Notes: a model not told the origin generated them from the sequence alone. Shown: positions 35,634-44,700, counted from the first letter of the stretch. The stretch is DNA of 45,951 nt from Comamonadaceae bacterium (GCA_027486495.1 JAIXOZ010000037.1:1-45951), one strand, 5' to 3'. Numbers and translations: made by a program.

Positions 35634-36585
35634 CCGATGCCTTGACCACCACCGCCCACTTGGCCAGGTCTTTTTTCAGCATGCCGGCAAACTCGGCAGG
35701 TTGGGTGATCAGCACATCGGCGCCTTGCGCATTGAAGCGCTCGACCACATCTTTGTTCTTCAGCACGTCCTGCACATCCTGGTTGATGCGGCGGATCACC
35801 GCAGCCGGGGTTTTGGCGGGGGCAAACAAACCAAACCACGGCGACACATCAAACTCCTTGAAGCCCCCTTCGGCAATGGTGGGGATGTTCGGGAAATTGC
35901 CCGAGCGCACCGCACTCGTCACCGCCACCGGGCGCAATGTGCCGCTCTTGATGGCCCCTGACACCGAAGGCAAACTGGTGAACACCATGTTGATCTGACC
36001 GCCCATCAGGTCTTGCATGGCGGGCGCTGCACCCCGGTACGGAATGTGTTCCAGTTTGGTGTTGGCGGCGGCATTGAACATGACCCCCAACAAATGGTTG
36101 ACTGAGCCGTTGCCTGCCGAACCGAAAGTCAAAGGCGAGCGCTGGCCTTGGTCCACCAGATCCTTGATGCTTTTGACCGGGGAGTCGGGGCGCACCACCA
36201 GGACAAAGGGCAATGTGGCCAAAGTGGCAACTGGTTCAAAATCCTTCTCGGGATCGAAGGGCAGTTTTTTGTACAAAGCCGCGTTGATCGCGTGTGAGCC
36301 CGCATAGCTCATGAGCAGCGTGTGGCCATCGGCAGCGGCCTGCGCCACATGCTCCATGCCCACGTTGCCCCCGGCGCCAGCGCGGTTTTCGATGACCACC
36401 GCTTGGCCCCATTTTTCGCTCAGTTTCTGGCCCACGATACGGGCCAGTGCGTCGGAGGCACCACCGGGTGTTTGTGGCACGACAATGCGCACCGGCTTCG
36501 ACAAAAAGTCCTGTGCCTGCGCAGCAGCTTGAACCAAGCACAGTCCCAGGGACAGGGCCAAAAACTTCCAACCACGATTGAACAT
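35617..36585 (-). CDS. Bug-family tripartite tricarboxylate transporter binding protein
   Basis: From ATG 36585 (ribosome site GGAG just upstream) the protein has 322 residues: a Sec signal peptide (MFNRGWKFLALSLGLCLVQA, cleavage near AQA-QDF), then a Bug periplasmic-binding fold with RIVVPQTPGGASDALARIVG, VIENRAGAGGNVG and YRGAAPAMQDLMGGQINMVF. Burkholderiales carry very many such proteins, which bind carboxylates or amino acids; many are orphans without TctA/TctB partners, as here. First gene of a four-gene minus-strand operon. Divergent from the TauD-type gene. Confidence 0.92.
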   Translation of the reverse strand: MFNRGWKFLALSLGLCLVQAAAQAQDFLSKPVRIVVPQTPGGASDALARIVGQKLSEKWGQAVVIENRAGAGGNVGMEHVAQAAADGHTLLMSYAGSHAINAALYKKLPFDPEKDFEPVATLATLPFVLVVRPDSPVKSIKDLVDQGQRSPLTFGSAGNGSVNHLLGVMFNAAANTKLEHIPYRGAAPAMQDLMGGQINMVFTSLPSVSGAIKSGTLRPVAVTSAVRSGNFPNIPTIAEGGFKEFDVSPWFGLFAPAKTPAAVIRRINQDVQDVLKNKDVVERFNAQGADVLITQPAEFAGMLKKDLAKWAVVVKASGAQID

Positions 36586-36697
36586 GCCAGCTCCAAAAAA
36601 CAAGGGGGCCAGAATGACACGAAGCCCCAGCAGCGCTTGTCTCGCGGTGGACATGGTGGGTGGGGGTTTACCCAAGTGCCTGTGCAACAATAAAAAA

Positions 36698-37522
36698 ATG
36701 ATCATTCGACAAATCGCAGGCGCATTGGGCGCCGAGCTGCACGGGGTCGATTTGACCCAAGGCCTCACGTCCGATCTGCAACAGGCCATTCGCGCTGCCT
36801 TGCTGCAGCACCAAGTCATTTTTTTCCGTAATCAAGACCTCTCGCCCGATGAATTCATGACGTTCGCGCACACCCTGGGTCAGCCGGTCGAATACCCTTT
36901 TGTCAAAGGGCTGGATGACTTTCCCTGTGTCATCGAAGTCAAGAAGCTCGAGCATGAAAAAGTCAACTTTGGTGGCATTTGGCACTCCGACACCACCTAC
37001 CTGGAGCGGCCGCCCATGGGCTCGATGCTGCTGGCCAAAGAGGTGCCGCCATACGGTGGCGACACCTTGTTTGCCAACCAGTACCTGGCTTGGGAAAGCT
37101 TGTCTGATACCATGAAATCGTTGCTCGAAGGCCTGGTCGGCATCAGCAGCTCGGCCAAAGCCGATGTCTCCAAAACCCGCGAAGACCGTATCAAAAGCGA
37201 CGGCAAAGACAGTGCCCCCAAGGAGTACCTGGCCCACCACCCGATGGTGCGCACGCATCCTGAAACCGGACGCAAAGCTCTGTATGTCAATGTGGCCCAC
37301 ACCGCGGGCATTGTGGGCATGACAGAAGCCGAAAGCACCCCCATCCTGAACTTCCTGTTTCAGCACCAGGTCAAGCCCGAATTCACCTGCCGCTTTGTTT
37401 GGCAGCCCCACTCAATGGCGGTGTGGGACAACCGCTGCACCCAGCACAACCCCGTCAACGATTACCACGGTTTTCGCCGGGTGATGCACCGCATCACCTT
37501 GGCAGGAGACACACCCGTTTGA
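36698..37522 (+). CDS. TauD/TfdA family 2OG-Fe(II) dioxygenase
   Basis: The 274-residue protein aligns to TauD/TfdA throughout. The iron triad can be read as H96-x-D98 (GIWHSDTTYLERPP) and H250 (CTQHNPVND), and R265 in RRVMHRITLAGD should bind 2-oxoglutarate. It oxidises a small acid such as taurine, alkylsulfonate or an aryloxyacid; the substrate cannot be told. ATG at 36698 is used because the upstream frame, open to 36578, lacks homology. Divergent from the Bug gene with 112 bases between starts, so it may belong to the same regulon. Confidence 0.9.
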   Translation: MIIRQIAGALGAELHGVDLTQGLTSDLQQAIRAALLQHQVIFFRNQDLSPDEFMTFAHTLGQPVEYPFVKGLDDFPCVIEVKKLEHEKVNFGGIWHSDTTYLERPPMGSMLLAKEVPPYGGDTLFANQYLAWESLSDTMKSLLEGLVGISSSAKADVSKTREDRIKSDGKDSAPKEYLAHHPMVRTHPETGRKALYVNVAHTAGIVGMTEAESTPILNFLFQHQVKPEFTCRFVWQPHSMAVWDNRCTQHNPVNDYHGFRRVMHRITLAGDTPV

Positions 37523-37574
37523 TAATGTGCCCTGCGGCCGTGCAGGCCGTTTTTTTGATCGACTGGGAGTACGT

Positions 37575-38153
37575 GTGAAATTCAAGATGTCTGAGAAATC
37601 ATTGTTTGCGGTGCTGTTGCGCTCGCCCTGGTGGATCAGTTTTTTGTTGGTGGCCATCATTGCGCTGTTGGCGGGGGCATTGTTGCCCGATGAATATGCC
37701 GGTGTGGGCATGTTGGGGGGCTTTCCTTTTTTTGTGATCGGTTGCATGGCCCTGTGGCGACAGCGCAACCTGCCCAGTCCCGCCTTGGTTGAAAAGGGTT
37801 TGCAAAACCTTTCAGGCATGAGCTGGCGAGATTTTTCGGTGGTGCTGGACACGGCCTTCACACGCCAAGGCTACGCCGTGTCGACACTCACAGGTGCGGC
37901 CGACATGCTGCTCGAGAAAAAGGGTGTGCGCACCGTGGTCAGCGCCAAACGCTGGAAAGCGGCCGCCATGGGCTTGGAGCCGCTGCGCGAGCTGGTGGTT
38001 CGCCGCGATGCGCTGGAGGCCAGTCACAGTGTTTGTATCAGCTTGGGGCAAGTGAGCACCAAAGCAGAGGAATACGCCGCAGAAAACCGCATCACCTTGA
38101 TCACGGGTGCGGATTTGGTGATCTTGGTGGACGAAGAGGTCAAGGCCTTGTGA
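37575..38153 (+). CDS. Membrane-anchored Mrr-like (restriction-endonuclease-fold) protein
   Basis: From GTG 37575 (GGGAG at 37565-37569) the protein has 192 residues: two membrane segments (about 18-38 and 44-60), a short linker and an Mrr-type catalytic-fold domain (about 80-190: MSWRDFSVVLDTAFTRQGYA, then GAADMLLEKKGVRTVVSAKR). D110 is kept, but the usual Q/E-x-K element reads S123-A-K125, so one of the catalytic acid/amide residues is changed. Such membrane-tethered Mrr-domain proteins are common in Betaproteobacteria without a known restriction role. No methyltransferase gene is next to it. It may be inactive as a nuclease. Confidence 0.75.
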   Translation: MKFKMSEKSLFAVLLRSPWWISFLLVAIIALLAGALLPDEYAGVGMLGGFPFFVIGCMALWRQRNLPSPALVEKGLQNLSGMSWRDFSVVLDTAFTRQGYAVSTLTGAADMLLEKKGVRTVVSAKRWKAAAMGLEPLRELVVRRDALEASHSVCISLGQVSTKAEEYAAENRITLITGADLVILVDEEVKAL

Positions 38154-38270
38154 GCGCCAGTCGTGCGGTTCGGTTTTGGCTGCCAGCGCCCTGGTCTTTT
38201 GAAACACAAGCAAAATCCTGCAAGCTCGGCCCCGCCGGGCACATCATTCATTTGCCATAAAGGTTGAAGC

Positions 38271-39323
38271 ATGTTCATCCGAAACACCTGGTACGTGGCC
38301 TGCACTGAGGTCGAACTCGAAGCCTTGGGCGACAAGCCCTTGGGCCGCACCATCTGCAATGAAAAAATGGCTTTCTTCAAAGGCCCGGACGGTCGTGTTG
38401 CAGCGGTGGAGGATTTTTGCCCGCACCGGGGCGCGCCTTTGTCGCTGGGCCGTGTGTGCAAGGGCCATTTGCAGTGCGGCTACCACGGCCTGGAAATGGG
38501 CACCGATGGGAAAACCGTGCAGATGCCTGGCCAGCGCGTGCGCGGCTTTCCTGCCATCAAGAGCTATGCGGTGGTCGAGCGTTATGGCTTCGTCTGGGTC
38601 TGGCCCGGCGACCAAAGCAAGGCCGATGTGGCAAAGATGCCCGTGTTCGAGTTCTTTGACAACCCGGCCTGGGCTTATGGCGGCGGGCTGTACCACGTCA
38701 AGGCCGATTACCGCCTGATGGTCGACAACCTGATGGACCTCACGCACGAGACTTATGTGCACGCCAACAGCATTGGCCAGCCTGAGATTGACGAGACGCC
38801 TTGTGAAACCAAAGTCGAAGGCGATCAAGTCATTTTGCAGCGCCACATGAAAGGCATCCAGGCCCCACCGTTTTGGCAAATGGCCATGAGCGCCAACGGT
38901 CTGGACCCGCAGGCCAAGGTGGACCGTTGGCAGATTTGCCGCTTCACACCACCCAGCCACATCATGATCGATGTGGGCGTGGCTTTGGCGGGCAAGGGCG
39001 GCTTTGACGCCGCGCCCGAACACAAGGCCTACAGCGTGGTGGTGGACTTCATCACGCCAGAGACCGAGACCTCGCATTGGTACCACTGGGGCATGGCGCG
39101 TCAGTTCAAACCCCAGGACGCCGAGCTGACCGACAAGATCCGCGCAGGGCAGGGCGGCATCTTCAATGAAGACATGGAGATGCTGCAATTGCAGCAAGCC
39201 AACATCAGCCAATGGCCCGATCGCAAACTGCTGATGCTCAACATCGACTCTGGAGGCGTGCAATCGCGCCGCATCATTGACCGCCTTTTGGCCCAAGAAA
39301 ATACTTCCGAGATCACCCCATGA
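38271..39323 (+). CDS. Rieske-type aromatic ring oxygenase, VanA-like
   Basis: The 350-residue protein has the Rieske [2Fe-2S] ligands C50-P-H52 and C69-x-x-H72 (CPHRGAPLSLG and CGYHG) and the mononuclear-iron motif D156, H159, H164 (DLTHETYVHA). Overall it resembles vanillate O-demethylase oxygenase VanA, a single-component terminal oxygenase. It hydroxylates or O-/N-demethylates an aromatic or methylated acid and needs electrons from a reductase. The ferredoxin gene overlaps its 3' end by 4 bases (ATGA). True substrate unknown; vanillate is only one option. Confidence 0.9.
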   Translation: MFIRNTWYVACTEVELEALGDKPLGRTICNEKMAFFKGPDGRVAAVEDFCPHRGAPLSLGRVCKGHLQCGYHGLEMGTDGKTVQMPGQRVRGFPAIKSYAVVERYGFVWVWPGDQSKADVAKMPVFEFFDNPAWAYGGGLYHVKADYRLMVDNLMDLTHETYVHANSIGQPEIDETPCETKVEGDQVILQRHMKGIQAPPFWQMAMSANGLDPQAKVDRWQICRFTPPSHIMIDVGVALAGKGGFDAAPEHKAYSVVVDFITPETETSHWYHWGMARQFKPQDAELTDKIRAGQGGIFNEDMEMLQLQQANISQWPDRKLLMLNIDSGGVQSRRIIDRLLAQENTSEITP

Positions 39324-39628
39324 GCACCTCAGACCTGACCCAAACGCCCCTCAACGCCGACGGCAGTTTCGACGTTCACTTGCAAAAAAGTGGCCAGATT
39401 TTGAAGGTGACCAAAGAGCAAAGCATCTTGAGCGCGCTGCAGGACGCGGGACATGAGGTACCGTTTTCTTGTTCGCAAGGCGTGTGCGGGACCTGTTTGA
39501 CACAGGTGATCGCGGGCACGCCCGACCACTGGGACATGTTCCTCACGCCTGAGGAGCAAGAGGCCAACACGCAGATGTTGATCTGCTGCTCGCGCAGCCA
39601 AACAGCGTGTTTGGTGCTGGATTTGTGA
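39320..39628 (+). CDS. Stand-alone plant-type [2Fe-2S] ferredoxin (VanB ferredoxin domain only)
   Basis: A 102-residue ferredoxin with ligands C51, C56, C59 and C89 or C90 (SCSQGVCGTC and MLICCSRS). It matches the C-terminal domain of VanB-type reductases (about 320 residues), but the FMN- and NAD-binding domains are absent and no truncated upstream part is seen. It starts at an ATGA overlap with the Rieske oxygenase stop, so it should be its direct electron donor. A separate reductase must serve it from elsewhere. Ends directly at the argA stop on the other strand. Confidence 0.88.
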   Translation: MSTSDLTQTPLNADGSFDVHLQKSGQILKVTKEQSILSALQDAGHEVPFSCSQGVCGTCLTQVIAGTPDHWDMFLTPEEQEANTQMLICCSRSQTACLVLDL

Positions 39629-40975
39629 TCAGAGTTTTTTGACCAAAACCTGGCTCTTTCGGTCCCAGTTGTATTTGCGCTTGCGTGCTTCGGGCAACCA
39701 GTCGGGGTCCTGTTGCACAAAGCCGCGCTTGATGAACCAGTGCATGGTGCGGGTGGTGAGCACAAAGATGCTTTTGAGGCCCATGGCGCGGGCGCGTTGC
39801 TCGATGCGTTTGAGCACCTTCTCGCCATCGCCCTGACCTTGTGACTGGGGTGACACGGTGAGCGCCGCCATCTCGGCGGTTTTGGCTTCGGGGTAAGGGT
39901 AGAGCGCCGCGCAGGCAAAGATCACGCCGTCGTGGTCGATGATCGTGTAGTGGTCGATGTCGCGCTCAATCTCGGTGCGGTCGCGCTTGACCAGCGTGCC
40001 ATCTTTTTCAAACGGCTCAATCAACTGCAAGATGCCGCCCACATCGTCGGCTGTGGCTTCGCGCAGCTCTTCGAGTTTTTCATCGATGACCATCGTGCCG
40101 ATGCCGTCGTGCACATACACCTCAAGCAACAAAGCGCCATCCACAGCAAAGGGCAGGATGTGGGAGCGCTCCACGCCTTCTTCGCAAGCTTTGACACAGT
40201 GCTGCAAATAAAAGCCAATGTCGGTCGGCTCGGTCGGCGTGGGCAGCGAAGCCAACAACTGCTTGGCCGCAGCCAAGGGCAGCTCGGTGTCGATCGGGTT
40301 GTCTTCACTGGCCGGGGCGTGAGGCTCGATGCGGATGCCCGGCACCTCGGTCAAAAAGATCAGCTTGTCGGCCTGCAATTCGGTGGCCACGCTGGTGGCC
40401 ACTTCTTCCATGGCCAAATTAAAGGCTTCGCCAGTCGGCGAAAAACCAAAGGGGGACAGCAAGACCATTGCGCCCATGTCCAGCGTGCGCATGATGCCGT
40501 CGACGTCCACCTTGCGGACCAGACCCGAGTGAATGAAATCGACACCGTCCACGATGCCCACTGGCCGGGCGGTGATGAAGTTGCCCGAAATCACCCGCAC
40601 GGTGGACCCCGCCATGGGGGTGTTGGGCAAGCCCTGACTGAAGGCGGCTTCGATCTCGTAACGCAATTGGCCCGCGGCTTCCTGGGCGCAGTCCAGCGCC
40701 ACGCTGTCGGTGATGCGGATGCCGTGGGAATATTTGGGGGTGTGGCCTTTGGCGGCGAGTTGTTCGTTGACCTGCGGGCGAAAGCCGTGCACCAGCACAA
40801 TCTTGACGCCCATGCTCTGGATCAGCGCCAAGTCTTGCGCCAGGTTTTGCAGTTTGCCCGCCGCAATGGCCTCACCCGCGATGCCCACCACAAAGGTCTT
40901 GCCCCGGTGCATGTGGATGTAGGGCGCCACCGACCGGAACCAGGGCACGAAAGTGAAGTTGAAGACTGTGGACAT
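39629..40975 (-). CDS. argA: N-acetylglutamate synthase
   Basis: The 448-residue protein is the classical ArgA: an N-terminal amino-acid-kinase-like domain (residues about 20-290, e.g. FVVGIAGEAIAAGKLQNLAQ, VHGFRPQVNEQL) and a C-terminal GNAT acetyltransferase domain (about 300-448, VSPQSQGQGDGEKVLKRIE, RTMHWFIKRGFV). It transfers acetyl from acetyl-CoA to glutamate, the first step in arginine synthesis, and the kinase-like domain mediates arginine feedback. The vapBC pair lies just upstream in the same direction. Confidence 0.95.
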   Translation of the reverse strand: MSTVFNFTFVPWFRSVAPYIHMHRGKTFVVGIAGEAIAAGKLQNLAQDLALIQSMGVKIVLVHGFRPQVNEQLAAKGHTPKYSHGIRITDSVALDCAQEAAGQLRYEIEAAFSQGLPNTPMAGSTVRVISGNFITARPVGIVDGVDFIHSGLVRKVDVDGIMRTLDMGAMVLLSPFGFSPTGEAFNLAMEEVATSVATELQADKLIFLTEVPGIRIEPHAPASEDNPIDTELPLAAAKQLLASLPTPTEPTDIGFYLQHCVKACEEGVERSHILPFAVDGALLLEVYVHDGIGTMVIDEKLEELREATADDVGGILQLIEPFEKDGTLVKRDRTEIERDIDHYTIIDHDGVIFACAALYPYPEAKTAEMAALTVSPQSQGQGDGEKVLKRIEQRARAMGLKSIFVLTTRTMHWFIKRGFVQQDPDWLPEARKRKYNWDRKSQVLVKKL

Positions 40976-40992
40976 GGACAGTAGCAGTGGGT

Positions 40993-41430
40993 TCAGGGCT
41001 TGAGCAAAAAAAGTTGGTCTGCAGGCAGCAGACGCGAAAAATCGCGGTCGAATGTGAAGAGTGTCTCACCGGATTGCATCACGGTTGCGGCGATCCAAGC
41101 ATCGGTGATCAAGTTGCCTTTGGCTTGTTGTGCCAGACACACTTGCCTGAGGTTGGGCCATGTGGCGCCCTGCGGCAGAAATTGCACGCCTGGACAGCTG
41201 AGCAGACTGTCGATGAAGTCGCTCACATCCTGCAAAGCATCAGTTTCTCGAAAAATTTTGGGGTGTGTGGTGATCCGCAAAAAACCGGTCACCACGGTGC
41301 CCATCAGCATCAGGCTGGTACGTCCGTTGGCGGCTTGAACGACCGCATCGTCCAGCCAGGCGCGGGCACTCAAATGGTGGGGGTGGTCGGGTCGAAATGC
41401 CGCCACCAACACATTCACGTCAGGCGTCAT
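40993..41430 (-). CDS. PIN-domain VapC-like toxin
   Basis: A 145-residue PIN-domain protein: D4 in MTPDVNVLVAAFRPDHPHH, then the acidic site D in LITDAWIAAAV-like NLITDAWIAATV and a further D in LFTFDRDFSRLL. The subfamily with TPDVNVLVAAF and GTVVTGFLRITT is that of chromosomal VapC ribonucleases. It starts at an ATGA overlap with the antitoxin gene and ends 17 bases before the argA start, so all three genes may share one transcript. It should cut RNA unless bound by its antitoxin. Confidence 0.85.
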   Translation of the reverse strand: MTPDVNVLVAAFRPDHPHHLSARAWLDDAVVQAANGRTSLMLMGTVVTGFLRITTHPKIFRETDALQDVSDFIDSLLSCPGVQFLPQGATWPNLRQVCLAQQAKGNLITDAWIAATVMQSGETLFTFDRDFSRLLPADQLFLLKP

Positions 41431-41693
41431 GACAGGTTATTCAGTTCCGTGCCCGCGTCCATGGCGTCGTAAAGGGATCTGTTGCTGCTCGGGTCAATGC
41501 CAGGCAACATGCCACCACGGGCTTTGGAGACGGGCAGTTTGGGGATCACCAGCGGGACAGTGGGTATGTCCTGCCGCACATAGGCAGACAGCATTTCGCG
41601 CACCTTGGCGCTCAGGGACGTGCCCTCCTGGATCGCTTTGATCCTGGCTTGTTTAACGAGGTTTTCGTCCAGGGAAATGGTCAGGTTGGTCAT
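41427..41693 (-). CDS. VapB-like ribbon-helix-helix antitoxin
   Basis: An 88-residue protein: N-terminal ribbon-helix-helix (NLTISLDENLVKQARIKAIQ, then SLSAKVREMLSAYVR) for DNA binding and a disordered C-terminal tail (PLVIPKLPVSKARGGMLPGI) of the type that wraps the PIN toxin. The overlap of 4 bases with the toxin gene supports the pair. The likely start is ATG 41693, although the frame stays open much further upstream into the hrpA region; the conserved N-terminus supports the short form. Confidence 0.82.
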   Translation of the reverse strand: MTNLTISLDENLVKQARIKAIQEGTSLSAKVREMLSAYVRQDIPTVPLVIPKLPVSKARGGMLPGIDPSSNRSLYDAMDAGTELNNLS

Positions 41694-41753
41694 GAAAAAC
41701 CTTGAACTGGAAAGATCACATAAACCAGTGTAGCACGTGAATGTGTGTCGTGG

Positions 41754-41759
41754 GATAAT
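41754..41759 (+). promoter_or_regulatory. -10 element immediately before hrpA
   Basis: GATAAT sits only 7 bases upstream of the preferred GTG start at 41766, so a transcript starting from it would have almost no leader. The -35 region is not convincing. Confidence 0.3.
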
Positions 41760-41765
41760 CCATCT

Positions 41766-44700
41766 GTGACCGAGCCCGCTAACCCCACCCCCCTCCAAAT
41801 CGACTTCCCCGAAGGCCTGCCGGTCTCGGCCCGCCGTGACGAAATCATGGCCGCCATGGACCAGCACCAGGTCATCATCGTCTGCGGCGAAACCGGCTCG
41901 GGCAAGACCACGCAGCTGCCCAAAATCGCGCTGATGCTGGGGCGCGGCAAGCTCAACGCCAAGCCGGGCGAACGTGCCCGCCTGATCGGCCACACCCAGC
42001 CCCGCCGAATTGCGGCCAGCTCGGTGGCCAAGCGCATTGCCGAAGAATTGAAGACCCCGCTGGGCGAGGTGGTGGGTTTCAAGGTGCGGTTTCAGGACCG
42101 TTTGAGCAAAAACGCCTCGGTCAAGTTGATGACCGACGGTATTTTGTTGGCCGAAACCCAGACCGACCCGCTGCTGCAGGCCTACGACACCATCATCATC
42201 GACGAGGCGCACGAACGCAGCTTGAACATCGACTTCTTGCTGGGCTACCTGCGCCAGATCTTGCCGCGCAGGCCAGACCTCAAAATCGTTGTCACCTCGG
42301 CCACGATTGACGCCGACCGCTTTGCCAAGCACTTTGCCTCGCGCAACGGCCCGGCGCCGGTCATCATGGTCTCTGGCCGCACCTTCCCGGTGGAGCAGCG
42401 CTACAGGCCATTTGAGGAGACGCGTGACTACGGCTTGAACGAGGCCATGGCCGATGGTGTGGACGAACTCTGGCAAGGCGGGGCAGGGGGCGACATCCTG
42501 ATCTTTTTGCCGGGCGAGCGCGAAATCCGCGAAGCCGCCGATCACCTGCGCAAACACCTGGCCCATCAGCCGCTGACCCGCAATGCCGAAGTGTTGCCGC
42601 TGTTTGCCCGCCTCTCGCAGGCCGAGCAAGACCAGATTTTTGAGGCATCGAATGGCCGCCGCATCGTGCTGGCCACCAACGTGGCTGAAACCTCGTTGAC
42701 GGTGCCGGGCATCCGCTACGTGATCGACGCAGGCACCGCCCGCGTCAAGCGCTACAGCCTGCGCAGCAAGGTCGAGCAGCTGATGGTCGAGCCGATCAGC
42801 CAGGCCGCTGCCAACCAGCGTGCGGGCCGTTGCGGCCGTGTGGCCAACGGCATTTGCATTCGCCTTTACGACGACAAAGACTTTGCAGGCCGCCCGCGCT
42901 TCACCGACCCCGAAATTTTGCGTTCGTCATTGGCGGGCGTGATCCTGCGCATGAAGTCGCTGCACCTCGGTGTGGTCGAAGACTTCCCGTTCATCGAAGC
43001 GCCCTCCAAACGCGCCATCACCGATGGCTACCAGCTGTTGGCCGAGCTGGGTGCGGTGGACGACGACAACGAGCTGACGCCCATAGGCAAAGAGCTGGCC
43101 CGCCTGCCGCTGGACCCGCGTGTGGGCCGCATGATTTTGGAAGCGCGTGGCCGCGAAGCGCTCGACGAAGTGCTGGTGATCGCCAGCGCCATGAGCGTGC
43201 AAGACGTGCGCGACCGCCCCATGGACGCGCAAGCCCAGGCCGACCAACAACACGCCAAGTTCGAGGATGACAAGAGCGAATTCACCGGCTACCTGAAACT
43301 GTGGAAATGGATCCACGACGCCCGTGGCGGCCCATCCAAATCAATTGGGGTCAGATCCCAATTAAATCCAGCGGGCCAGCCGGGGCAAAACAATAAGGAT
43401 CTGACCCCAATTAAAGGGCGGCAGATGGCGGCGCAAGAAGCGCCGCAGCACAAGCTGAGCAACCGCCAATACGAGCAACTGCTGCGTCAGAACTTCATCA
43501 ACATCCGGCGCGTGCGCGAGTGGCGCGACACACACACCCAGCTGCTCACGGTGGTGGCCGAGCACAAGTGGCGCATCAACACGCAGCCTGCGAGTTATGA
43601 GCAGCTGCACCTGTCCATGCTGGCGGGCCTGCTGGGCAACGTGGGGTACAAGCTCGAAGATCCCGCGTCAAACGCGGGACAGGCTCCGGGGGAGTACTTG
43701 GGCGCACGCGGCATCAAGTTCCACAAACACCCCGGTGCGCACCTGAGCAAAAAGCCGGGCCGCTGGATCGTGGTGGCCGAACTGGTGGAAACCACGCGCC
43801 TGTTTGGCCGGGGCATTGCGGCCATCGAACCGCAGTGGCTGGAGCAAGTTGGTGCGCACTTGCTCAAGAAGCAACTGCTCGACCCGCATTGGGAGAAGAA
43901 ATCTGCCGAAGTGGTGGCGCTGGAGCGGGCCACGCTCTATGGCCTGGTGGTCTACAGCGGTCGCCGCACGCCCTACAGCCGGGTGGACCTGCACGGCGCA
44001 CGCGAGATTTTCATCCGCGAAGCGCTGGTGGGCGACCAGTGGGAGACCAAGCTGCCGTTCTTGGCCGCCAACCACAAGATGATCGCCAAGGTCGAAGAGC
44101 TGGAGCACAAGTCGCGCCGCCAAGACGTGCTGGTGGACGACGAACTGATCTACGCTTTTTATGACCAGCAACTGCCCGCCGACGTGTGCAGCGGCCGCCT
44201 GCTGGAAAACTGGTACCGCACCGAGAGCGCCAAGCAGCCGCGTCTGTTGATGTTGAGCCGCGAAGAGCTGATGCGCCACGAAGCGGCGGGCATCACCACG
44301 CAGGCCTTTCCTAAGCAAATCCGTTTGGGCGGCACCGATTGCACAGCGACTTATCTGCACGAGCCGGGCGACGCTCGCGATGGCGTGACCGTGACGGTGC
44401 CCTTGTTTGTGCTGAACCAGGTGAGCGAAGACCGCTGCGAATGGTTGGTGCCCGGCTTGCTCAAGGACAAAATTCAAGCCCTGCTCAAAAGCTTGCCGCA
44501 GCGCCCGCGCAGCCGCTTTGTGCCGCTGCCCGAATCGGCCACGCGCTTGGCCGCTGAGTTGTCGGCGCCTGAGCTGTTTGGTGCCGGATCGCTGACCGAC
44601 GTGCTGCTCAAAAAGGCCCGTGACGAAACCAGCCTGGACATCAAGCGCACCGACTTCAAACACGAGATGCTCAGCCCGCACCTGTTCATGAACCTGCTGG

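Noticed and set aside
38244-39296. Minus-strand open frame (350 codons) opposite the Rieske oxygenase
   Set aside because: It mirrors a confident Rieske oxygenase gene and has no motifs of its own.
41427-42629. A 400-codon minus-strand frame that ends with the VapB-like sequence
   Set aside because: Only the last 88 codons fit an antitoxin; the upstream part is the shadow of hrpA, so the start was set at 41693.
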